Positions 1 to 11,900 of a stretch of 64,000 nt of DNA are shown one piece after another (the stretch's first letter is position 1; each line of letters begins with the position of its first letter). Below the pieces are notes generated by a model, which was not told the origin of the DNA, did not search any database, and saw only the letters and a program-made list of their open reading frames with translations. The position numbers were made by a program, and so were the translations under genes. Source of the DNA: Undaria pinnatifida (lineage: Eukaryota; Sar; Phaeophyceae; Laminariales; Alariaceae); assembly GCA_012845835.1 (NCBI GenBank), contig JABAKD010000020.1:4289243-4353242 (forward strand), read 5' to 3'.

Positions 1-587
1 GGTGTCTCAGCAAAAAAGAAAATATATATTCACTAAAATGTCACGTATTCTTTTCTATTTCTGTCCCTTAGCGCTGCTGCGGCATGCAACCTACAACAAC
101 GGCCGAGGAAGTAAACGACGCTAAGAGCGGCAAATGGAGTGAGGTGGAGCAGAGCGTGTACTTGCGTAGCGAAGCACAGTTTTGTTTTGTAGCTCCCTAC
201 GCGAACTGATGAGATTGCCGCACTAATCCTACGTGCCGCGTTGGTGAATTACTGGCGACGCGAGGAAATCTAGAGACCTCGTAGTTGACGTAGCTCAAAA
301 CGACGGACGTCTTTGTCTCGCGCGAAATGTTTCGCCCACGAGCGGACACTTATTGTCTGCCGAACCATAAACCAAAACCTGAAAAAAACGCGTCTTCAGA
401 CTCCGTTTTGGGGGAAAGATAATGCCAACATTATTGTGAGCCCTGGTGCGAACGTTCATCGCGCACGAGCCAAACACGCACCGCAAGATAGATAACAACT
501 GCGTGTCGGGTGTGCAGTTGGGGCACTTTCTGAGTAAAGCGCGTGATCTACCAAAGCACGATCGCGACAAACGTGCGGGTTCGCATT
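1..587. other. Region downstream of the AHI1-like stop, no gene seen
   Basis: I see no convincing exon on either strand. The open frames here are short and lack WD40, MORN or other recognisable motifs. It should contain the 3' UTR of the AHI1-like gene if that gene ends at 588, but I could not pick a clear polyadenylation signal. Confidence 0.4.
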
Positions 588-812
588 TCACAGAAAGGCC
601 AGGTAGGCAGCGATGACAGTGCCGTAACATGGGTACACGGGCGGGCGCACGATTTGCACCAAAAACCAGAAACGCGCCTTTGCTGGCTTGTCGGCTCTCG
701 CTTCGCCGTAGTACATCAGGACAGGGGCATCTTGACCGTACCCCGCCAACGCCAGCACATGCTGGTGAGGATGCCACGCCACGTCACGCAAACAGCAAGC
801 CGTTCCAAGTGT
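588..812 (-). CDS. AHI1: AHI1-like exon 17, last WD40 strand and C-terminus
   Basis: The acceptor is a C-run followed by CAG. The peptide TLGTACCLRDVAWHPHQHVL then ALAGYGQDAPVLMYYGEARA matches jouberin's [27 protein letters not shown]. The frame closes at a TGA, giving about 25 extra residues (ending AAYLAFL) with no resemblance to known domains. A donor inside this tail (for example TTTTTG|GTGCAA) could instead lead to more exons left of the window. Confidence 0.8.
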   Translation of the reverse strand, partial: TLGTACCLRDVAWHPHQHVLALAGYGQDAPVLMYYGEARADKPAKARFWFLVQIVRPPVYPCYGTVIAAYLAFL

Positions 813-3800
813 CTGGGGGGGGGGGGGAGGAACGGGGGACGGGGGGGCGGGCGTGGGGGGAGAAATAATTTCATGTATGGCCTTAGTCCTCAGCATCATG
901 AATCCTTGCGCCCCTGCAAGACGGGGACGGGATGCAAGCATATCGTCCATGCATGGCGGTGACCCCTTACGACCGCCGATCTTCACATCCCTGCAATGCT
1001 AGCACGGGGCACGTCGGGTCTTTCACCGACCAGGAAGACACCGTTCGCACCAAGCGCGAAGGGGGGAGGGGGCGCGAAAAAAAGAAAAAAGGCGGAAACA
1101 GACAGGCCATCTCGGTGGTACCGCCAAAAACAAAAAAAAAAGGTCGGATTGATGCCGGTCCTCTCGCCGGCTTCTGCAAGCTTTGTTCCGGCTTTCAAGC
1201 ACAGCCCACGTGCCACGGACTCACTGGCATTTGTGCGTCTGGAAGACGAACCCTCCTCCGGCAGGAAAAGAGTACACCCCGCCCCTGGCAAGACGAAGAA
1301 AAACCCGAATACCCCCCCTTCCCCCCCCCCCCCCGATGCTCACCAACAGGTGGCAGAACACGACTTGCTCCCGGTTCCGGAGAGTACAAGAGGACGTCGG
1401 CTACGTAGTCAGCGAGTTGGTCGCATCTATGACACTGCTGCGGTAGAGGTCTAGGTGTAGCAATATTTTTATTGAGGCTCTTCCTTTCAAGAGCCACAGG
1501 TCACACACAAACATACAATGGGTTTGCTGCCGCCCCTGTGCTATGGCCATCTTTGGTGGAAACCCCGATCCGACTGGGGTGGATAAAGTGGCGCACAGGA
1601 TCAGGGTGCTTGCGCCCTGCCCCGCAGGCGGCGGTTAATGACAAATCCCCGTACCTCGCCCACGAGCTGAGTGTTTTTAGTAAGCTGAATGGTTACCTCG
1701 ATGAACTGGCCGCGGCCAAGGTACGTAACATGCTTTCGACGATCTTTCGGTTGACTTGTAAGACGGAAATTTCCCCAACGAAAATGGAAATTTCCCCGAC
1801 GGAAGTTTCCAACGATTTTGCGGTGGAGGAGGCCCCCCGCCATTCAGCTAAAAAAATGCTCGAGCCACCCGAAAAACGAAGTGCTGCAGTACTCATACCG
1901 CTATCGTTAAACAAGCGTCCTGTTTTTTATGGCAACCCCGTTTTTCTTTTTCAATTTTTTGTGGAATCGTCTTAGCAGTGGGTGGAAAATGAGTTGAAGT
2001 CGTGCTAGCCGGCCGGTGCGTGGCCCCTGGCTGATGCTGGAGATGAGAGTAAAAAAAAAAACGCCTTTACGGACAACGGAAAAATAACAGGTATTCATTA
2101 ATGAATCACAGACGGCCTGCAGCCAGATCCGCCGTCAAAACGAAGGGGGGGGGGGGGGGGGGTTGTACAGGCGGTTTCTACTTGAAAAAAAAAAATTATG
2201 GGCCCGTTGGATGTTGATTTTTTCGTTCAACGCGATATTCGTCTGTGCCTACCGCGCGACAGGCCGCGATTCATGTCCACTACACCAGCATTGTTGCCAC
2301 TCCACGCTACGTTATTCCGATTTGGTTTGTATTTTTTTTTTGCAGATGCATGATTTTCTTCAGCTATGATATATACGTGTACCACTTTTGGTTTGTTTGT
2401 TGGTTTTTTCGCCGGGGTGTATTCTTCCACTCCGGAGTGACTGGAGACTGTCCGACGGACTTGATGGCGCGAGGGAATGTGAGAACAACAACAACGTTGT
2501 CGTCGCTGATTTAATGTTAGCCATTACGCATTTTTTTGGCGCCCGTCCCCAAAATGAAAGATAGCAATATATATATATATTGTACGAGTTACAGGATACA
2601 CATGATAAACTGGTGCATTCTTTCCAAAACCGTCACATTTATCCCCTTAAAATAATGTACAGTTTCCACGCACAGGTTGAGCTGCCCCCCCCCCCCTCCC
2701 ATGATAAACTGGTGCATTCTTTCCAAAACCGTCAGATTTATCCCCTTGAAGGATTTATAGTTTCCACGCACAAATTGAGCTGCCCCGCCCGTCCCCCCCC
2801 CACGCCCCCCCCCCTCCCCCCCACCCCCACCCCCGCCCCTTTTGATCAAAACCAGGCCCCCACGTCCTTCAAAACGCCGCTCTCCCCTCACCGGTATTCG
2901 ACTTACAGGATTCACTTGATGAACGGATGCATTTCCTTCCACAGCTGTCAGATTTGGTCCCCCTCAGAAACGGGTTTTATAGTTTCCGCGCACAGACTGA
3001 CTAACATCACCCTGTTGACCCTGATAGCTACACTGTAGTTGCAAGGGGAGTCGCCGACCTATATCCTTAATGAGGACACACAACCCGTAATACGCGCGAT
3101 CGGAGTATCACACACAGCTTGCAAAGATGACTTTCGACGAAATCTTCGATCTCACAGCTGGAGTGTATTTTTATTTTTATAATATATGTGTACGTCGCGG
3201 CCAGTTTCAAATACAATGGCAACCGAACACTACCTTGTCCGGCTCACTTCCTACCTGAAAAAAGAAACGAAAAAACAGGCATAAACGTTTACATTTAAAA
3301 AACAAAACGACAAGAAAAAAGCAAAATATTCTAAACCCGAACACCCATCCATATACCTCTACTTGTCAAGCTTCGCTTGAATGAAGCCTTGCTTAATAGA
3401 CAGGGTTCTCCGCGGCGAAAAAACAAACTCTTCGCTTTTCAAAAACATTTCTGCGCCACTTCCATGTGGCGTACGATATGTTGCACTACTTCCGTTACAT
3501 GGTGTCAAGAAAAAAAAAAAAAAAACTACATCAACCATTTTACTCTCGCTTAACGTGTTACTCTCTCTAAACTCGTTTTATCCTGCTAAAGGGGGAGCAT
3601 ACGGTAGTAATCAGCTCCAAATACGGTTAGCAACAAATAGGTGGAGAGCTGTGGGTCGGCGGGATTTCACGAGCGAAAACTAGTCGGTAGGTGCCATGGT
3701 TAGCCAACTAACTGACTGGTAGTTGGTAGGTCGGCTGGTAGAGCCAACTGATGGGCCAGCCGACTTGCCGACTTACGTCAGGCGAGCAAAGCGAGCCAAA

Positions 3801-6800
3801 TCAGGTCACACCGGGAGAGGGGGCCTCGTTCAAAAGGAAAATTATGCATCCTCCGGTGTTATACAATCCCTCTCGCGAGCATTGAAAACCCCAAAAGTCG
3901 GATAGTCGGCACCTGCGGGAAACGACTAGCTAACTACTAGTCCGAATCGTAACTAGTTGTTGACTACAGTTGTGTAGACTCACAGCTCTACAAATATAAG
4001 AACAAACATGTTAGGTAGATCCACTGCTAACAGGATAAAAAATTACACACGAAAATGGAAAGCATCTCGCTACCACCTTTCGGGCTTGCTGCTCTCCTAC
4101 GCTACCACTGTGTTTGATTGAGGCTCTGTATACCTTGTGAAGACCAGCCAACAACACTAAGCTCGGATCAATCGCCATCAAACAAAAGGCGGCTGGGTGC
4201 ATTTTTTGCCCCCTATGATAGTTCATCCTGCTAACCGTGGATCTCCGTCATACTGCTATTTTTTTGTGAGTGTTTTTCATGGCTTCTGCTAATTAATCCC
4301 GATATCAGCCGACGACCCTTGCCAGCCCCCGCCCACACCCCTCCCCCCACCTGCAGCGGAGTCCTGACCCGTTTTCCCTCCTGAGCCTCCCAGACCCGCA
4401 CCTGCCCCTTCTCGGAGCCCGACACCACGAACCGACCGTCGGGGCTAAACGACGCGCGGACCAGAGATACGGCCGCCGACCCGCCAGAAAATCCAGGGTT
4501 CACAAGCTTTTGTGTGTGTGTGTGCGTGGCACGATTTAGTTTTGTCGCGTTGTGTTGTTTTTGTGTACCCAGCGGGAACGACATCGTCACGTGGGAAAAA
4601 CGGCGCCAGGCGGGATCGGTCGGTCGGAGGAAGGTAGTGGGCGAGGTTCGGGAGCGGGGGGCGGTTCAGCTTCGGGACGTAACTGTCCACAAGGGAAAGG
4701 GGTGGGAGGTGTTGGTTGTATAGCACCAGGCAGTGAGCTACGTATTCACGTGACTCAGTAGCTCAGTGGGCAGTGCTATATAACCAACATGAAGAATGCT
4801 GTTCGCACTCACAAGTGGGTGGTGCACATTTGACTCGCGGCTGTTAATGGAGATGCGGAATTATATCTGGCGGGAGATAGAACAAAAAACAAGGGGATCT
4901 TACTGGTTGGTGTTGTCTTCGATTTCTTAGCCCAATGCTTGTTTATTTTTCGGCTTTAGAGCCGCCCCCTCGCTTTGAGAACACGTTCGGCTTGCTGCTG
5001 TTAATGGGATGTGGAACTGTTTCCGGCGAAAAAGGACTAAAAACAAAAGAAGGAATCTTACTAGTATTGCCCTCAATTTCATGACCCTTTTTGGATGGCA
5101 CTTTTAGCCCCGCCCCCAAGCTTTGGGGACGAGGCATTACGAGGTACCAAAGCAGTAATCAGGACCTGCGATAATCACAAAAAAAAACTATATATTCCCC
5201 AATTATTAGCGCATCATAAGCAATGAGCCATCCCACAGCAGGGGTGCAGCCGAAGTTTCTAAGAATTTTGTGAGCAATGAGCCATTCCACGGTAGGGCTG
5301 CAGCCGAAGTTTCTAAGAATTTTCTGAGCTTCGGAGCCATCCCACGGTAGGGGTGCAGCCGAAGTTTCTAGGAATTTTCTCGGCAATGAGCCATCCCACG
5401 GAAGGGGTGCAGCCGAAGTTTCCAAGATTTTTTTCTGAGCTTCGGAGCCATCCCACGGTAGGGGTGCAGCCGAAGTTTCTAAGAAATTTCTCGGCAATGA
5501 GCCATCCCCCGGTAGGGGTGCAGCAGCAGATTCTAGGATTTTTCTGAGCTTCGGATCAATCCCACGGTAGGGGTGAAGCAGACTCTAAGAATTATCCGCG
5601 CTCCCAACTTGAGGAGCTAGTTCAATTTGTCACCCGAAACATGACTTCGAAGGCGTTTTTTCTCGGAACCGGACCTACACTTCTATGCGCCGATCCTTAA
5701 ACAAAGCACACACGTATAACAATATGATGCTAACCGATAGCTCCACACTCTTGAGGAGCTCAACCGCACTATAGAGGCCAGAAGGTCAGGAAAACGCTTG
5801 TCCAAAAAAAGGGCAACACTCCACCGTGGGGTGGACTCCAATAGTAATCAGGACCCATTATACGATAAACGCAACAACCTACGAAGTGTATATGTATTCC
5901 ACGATTTTTGCGCACCATGATTTGGTTCTGAGTACAGTAGCAGGGACCCCTCTCTATAGTGCCGTTATGTGGCAACCGGCACTATTCCTCATACTGCCGC
6001 TACTGGTTATTTGCATCTGTGCCGAGCGACTCCACAGGCAATACAGCGGGCAGCCGGCACTACTCGACCTGCACTACAGAGGGACCTCTGCTGTACTGTG
6101 TTCTCCCGTACTACTAAGAATTGAGAGTCGCAAAACTTCAGGGTTAGTAAAAAGTTTAGGCTTTAAGCATACGCGAGGTGCGAATGAGATTATATCTGTG
6201 TGACTGCTCTATCAACGCGTTCTCCGCAGAATTTCCATCGAAAGGGGCGCTCCGCTACCGTTAAGGGTGCAAATGAGAGCAGATGATAGCCGCTAGCTGG
6301 AATAAAACAGCACTTCGTACCTGGTACGTGCCGAGATCAAGCAGCCTCAGAGTGTTCCCGTGCGCTTGGACGAGCAGCTGCCCTCTCCTTAAGCGCGAGG
6401 TCAGAGCAAGACTCGTTATCGCTTTCCCCACAAGATCAGCGTGTTGCACCTACGTGACACCCGATTTGACCGATGAAGTTGGAACATTAGACAACTTTTG
6501 TGTATGTGTGTGTTTCCGGCTGAAGATTCGTTAAATTTCTACAACGTTTATGATTAATAAAGATGACAAAGTTGCTCAAGTTACCGAAAAAAGAGGTTCC
6601 TTCCCTCTCGTTTGTACTTTGTCAGATGTGATCGATGTGAACGTAGCACACGTAGTTGTCTAATGGGAAAAAGTATGAGCGGAAGAAAACGAAACGGTAG
6701 CGCGTACTGTTCAAACAGGGCAACCATCGCCGGCGTTTGCGTATGAACGATTCACGTGGCTGTAGCGGCCAGACAAGACCAGACAGACATTCAGACGGGC

Positions 6801-8608
6801 ATTGAGACAGTCTCGAAACACTTAACGACCAAGCGTACTGACATATTGGTGCGTGTGTGGCTTTGGCGACTCTATGCTAATGCTGCCCAAGCGACACCAC
6901 AACGCTAGATAGCGCCGTGGACAACGAACGATAAAACAAATAATAAAGAAGCGCTATAATTTGCTATACATATATATATATATTTGTTTCCACAATACAC
7001 CGCCGAACGCTATAACGATTCTCTTTCAGTACTCCCCCTCGCCTTTCGGAGAACGTTGTAGTCCTCCACCCCCGCCCGACCGCCGCTGGCCCTGCGCCAC
7101 ACGATGATAGCGCCGACGCCATCTCCGCTGTAAAGGCGGTTGCTCTTGGGGTCGTACGCGATGGTGTTGACGTGGCTCTCGTGTACAACCTTGCGTGGAT
7201 ATCGGTGGTTGCGGGGGGGGGAGGGGGGGGGGCGGGGTGTACTTGATTCATGCAGGGCCGTAGATATTGGACCATATAGACCCTTGCATCCCTACAACGG
7301 CGGGACCGAGAACGTCGGGTTTCCTCCACAAGGCAGGCACAAGGGGGGCGGGGGGGACTTCGCACGATAATGGTGATGTTCTCGCATTAGCTCATTTCCC
7401 TGGAATCCAGGTCATGGTGCCGTTACAGCGTTGCTCAGAAATCGCGAAAACACGTGTTCTGGCAAGCGTAGCGCGTGGTGCTCTCGCTATCGGAGTGGGT
7501 TTTCACGATAACTTGCTGGACGGGGGAGGGGGGGGGCACGGAACTTGGCATAGTTTAGCATGTAAGGCAGTGGAGCGCATGTAGCCGAAGTCACGTTAGA
7601 GGAGCGGGGGGATGTCCCAGAGGACAATAGAATGAGGCGGCGCAAGACGAAATGTTACTTTGGTGAGGCAAGGGTGGGTGGAACAACGGATGGATGTACA
7701 GAACGCAAAGCACAGCATGAAAAACGCTTTTGACCATAACATATACCAGGTACTGTATACACAAATATATGCTGCGTAGCAGGTACTATATACAGGAAGT
7801 ACGGACCTTGTTCGACAGCGTCCCCAGCATCTTCGCCCGTCCTCCCTGCGACGCTGCCGTAAAGACGTCCCACAGCCGGAGTCGCCGGTCAAAAGCCCCC
7901 GTCACAACCAGCGCGCACTCGCTTGCTTCTGACCTCGGAGAGTAGTTCAAAGCTGCACCGGGGGAAGCGGTGAAAGGCACAGGGTAGACGACCGGCGATA
8001 TGATTTAGAATGTCACGGACACGGTCTGCGTAGGTGCCGCCGATTTGTGGGTGCATGGGGTTAATCAGGGCTCCGACGTTTGTTACGCGAAGCGCAACAG
8101 AGGTTGGACGGCGTGTTGCGTGTTGCGCCCGCGCCCCGCGCAGGGGTCGATGAAGGTAAAAAAAAACCGCGATACACGCAGGAAAAAATGCCCGACAAAC
8201 ATTTGACGAGGTGCGTTTCGACGTCTGAAGACACTTTTTTCGTGATGCCTGCGTGAAAATGCGCCCGAACACCGCTTCACTAAGTGCGTTCTAAACGCCT
8301 TCGAACGTGTTCACAAAATAATTGCCTCCATTTTTTTTCGTCGCTTCCAGTGAGAAAGATTTGCGCAAAAATAATTTCGCCTCGGTGCGCGGCGTCAAGC
8401 GCGCGTTGCGCTGCGCGCACCACAGCTTCCGGTGCCTGTTGCGCAAAACAACAATTCCGAGCGCAATGTTGAGCACGAGCAACATCGCAATAACTAATTA
8501 ACGCCCTGATATGCGGTAAGTGCGTGGAGATATTTTAAACACCTTGGTGGCCATCGCCGCGCAATTTTCTAGGTTGGACGCGACGACAACAACAACAGCA
8601 ACAGCAAT

Positions 8609-8646
<38 letters not shown>

Positions 8647-8688
8647 GAGCAACAGCAAGAGCAACAGCAAGAGCAACGGCAGCAACAG

Positions 8689-8759
<71 letters not shown>

Positions 8760-8779
8760 GCAGCAGCAGCCACAGCAAT

Positions 8780-8811
<32 letters not shown>

Positions 8812-8854
8812 TAACAGCAGCAACAGTAACAGCAGCAACAGCAACAGCAACAGT

Positions 8855-8901
<47 letters not shown>

Positions 8902-8905
8902 AAAC

Positions 8906-8936
<31 letters not shown>

Positions 8937-11900
8937 TGGACAGCGCCCCGCGTGTTCTTCTCGCTCACCCGCGATGGTACTCCGGGCAAGGTCGATAACT
9001 GCGGGCTGGAACACAGCGGCGTATACAAAGCAGGGAGGTGAATGCTGGAGTACACACGCCAGCCGCGGCTCGTCCTTGCCTCCCCTGCAGAGGAAAAAGA
9101 CAACACACATCGGCCGCCATGCGGTTGGTCGCGAACAACGTACCTACATTCTCCCTTGTACAAGATCATTTGCAGGTGTCCCGGGCGCTTTCTCACACGA
9201 ATTCACCCATCGGGCGCTTGATTAGTTTCCGCGAAACATTATCACTCTCTCGTGCCCGGTAGAAAATCCGATGCAAGCGACCAAAGCCTTCGCACACAAT
9301 GGTAAACGTCGGCGGTTTTTCTAACACGTCCCCTCATTTCCTGCGGCCGCGAAAAACAGCCTGGACGAATAGCGCACGCTGGCTAAAAGAAGGGAAGCGA
9401 ACCGGATGTTTATCTAAAATCATATGTATATATTTATTTTCCTTGCGACATATGTCCAGTTCAGACCTCCATCACCCATCGCCTGCATCGGTCGACAGGA
9501 AGAAGAAGAATAAATAGAGTTACTATCGTCTTTAAAAATATGATTTTTTTACTATATGATACACGACACGAACTACGAGCAATTCCCCTCTCTATTCCTA
9601 AGTCGTTCGTTCCCCACAAAAAGCGTGGGCGCAATTCTAAAGTGGTTAAGTTCTGAATTACTTGAAACTAGTGTTGATTTGCCTTCTACAGTTCTGAAAG
9701 GGTTACAAATGTAATTATCTATGGTAACACTTTCGAAGACAGAAAACCCGCCTTCTTTCCGTTGCCAGTGCTCCATCGGCGGCAGATGCCCCCACGCCGG
9801 GGTGCGCCCCGCCCTTTCCGCCGTCTTCGGCGTCGCTCCCGGAAGAGACACGCCACACCTGTCCACGGGAAAAGGGGGGGTTTGACTGCTTCGGTAAAGG
9901 CCAGACGGCACCGCAAAACTGGCCACCACAAAAATTGGCCTCCACAAAACATGGCCGGCAGTCGGGCAGTGTCTACGAAAACACTACAACCCCCGACGCA
10001 AACGCTGCCGCATCATAACTGACTGGCGGGCGGGCTCTTGTTGGGGGGTGGAGGGGGTTACCCCTCCTCTTAAACGCGGCGGCAACGGTTGGCAAGTGGA
10101 CTGCGAGTGAAAGCTTAACAATGACTGCAGAGGTTTGCTCGTTACATGGCGCTATCCACTAGACCACTAAGTCACGTGGCCAAGTAACTCAGTGGGGGTA
10201 GTGTTGTATAGCCAACAAAATATATATGCTTTCGAGCTCGCAAGCTGATTGTCACCGACTTTTTGACAGGGATCGTCGGAGTTAGGTAACGCTATCCACT
10301 AGACCGCGAGAAGCCACGTGACCAAGTAGCTACCCCACCATAGAAGGTTTCCCTCGGTAACTATATTAATACATGCCTTCTCTTGTGCTTGGCTGAGGCG
10401 GGGATTTTTCAATAGAACCAGTCGCGGGGGGGGGGGCGTAGCAGGTCGGGCCATTGTGGGGGTCCGGGCATTCTGCTCCCCGAAAAGGTGGACAGGAATG
10501 ACCCGGGAGTAACCTTTCAAGTGGGGAGCTCCCAATAGAGTGCCGGTATTCGCCAGCCCAATACACCGGTACTATACATGGCACCGGCACTATCGGGAAC
10601 GGGGTTACTTATCGAAAGTTTCGGTCGTGCCAAGTGATTTTGCCGGCACTGCAGAGGGAAGCGGCGCTATTAAACCGGCACTATATAGGGGAGCAGCGCT
10701 ATTAAACCGGCCCTATAGAGAGAAGTGGCACTATATTCAACCAACACTATATAGTGCAGTGGCACTATTCAACAAGCACTATACGAGAGCAGTAGCATTG
10801 TTCGACCGGCACTATAGATACCAGTGGCAATGTTCAATCGGCACTATAGACATCAGTGGCATTATTCAACCGGCACTGTAGAGACCAGTAGCACTACCCA
10901 AACCGGCACTATAGAGATCAGTGGCAATATTCAAGCCGGCACTATAGAGATCAGTGGCACTATTCAAGCCGGCACTATTGGGATCCCCACAAATTGCTGT
11001 GTATCAATAGGAACGCACACAACCCTAGGCAGTATAGGAAACTTTATCGTACGTAGGAAATATATTTGATACCTTCGCCACGACCGACGTCCTACCTACC
11101 TTTGCCGTGCCGTCCGCCGATGCCGAGAGCAACAACGAATCGCCAGGGGACCAGACAAGCGAGTACACCATGGACGCGTGCCCCTTCAGCTCGTGCCGGC
11201 ACCTTCCCGTCTCCGTGTCGATCAACCTGATCGGGAATCGCCCCGGGAGCGGGTCATCGCAGCAAGCCGCCGCGAGAAGCGCACCCGACCCAGAGAACGC
11301 TAGCGTAATGGCGCCGTTCTGACCAGCGTACACCTATATGTATGTCGCGTGCGGCGAGATTTTTATTACATATGCGGCGACTTTTGACAAAGCGTTACAT
11401 ACATCAAAGTCCACCAGGGGAGGCGTCACGAAACTGTGTTACACCGCACGTCTGGACATTAGCCGCCTTCTTTTCCAGCACCCACGTTATTGAGCAAAAA
11501 GTACTTAAGCTTAGAATGTGGAATAACGCTCGCGGTTCTAAACAAGGTGCAAAATACATAGCTGCCGAGCTGCCCATGAAGAATGTTGAGTTGGAGGACA
11601 AGCTACAAAATCTCGAGGAACCAACGCAGTAAACGGAGCCAGGTCGGCGTCGATGCGTGGGAGGGCATATTGCGGCATTAATGCATGCAACCATGGGCAA
11701 TCGCGGACAGGCATGCGTGGCGTGGCTGGCATTGTGTTCGGCCGGAAAAGTCAGTTTTTGGGAGTCGGCTATACGTTCTGCCATTTGGCGACGTTACCTC
11801 GCGGTGCGAGGCGGACAGTAATTCCTTGAACGAGAATACAGTAGTGATATACAGTAATAATATGTACGAAGTAGTATTACACATACCGTAGAAGTATATA

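Noticed and set aside
4750..4790. tRNA D-arm-like sequence (TAGCTCAGTGGG), with similar pieces near 10,180 and 10,310
   Set aside because: No acceptor stem, anticodon arm or T arm at tRNA spacing. At most a decayed SINE-like remnant.
5222..5578. Possible CRISPR array
   Set aside because: Units are tandem with no unique spacers and the context is a eukaryotic intron.
8498..9110. Long poly-Leu, poly-Cys and Ala-Val frames
   Set aside because: They come from the AACAGC array. Only the short part at 8,969-9,084 is kept, as AHI1-like exon 12.
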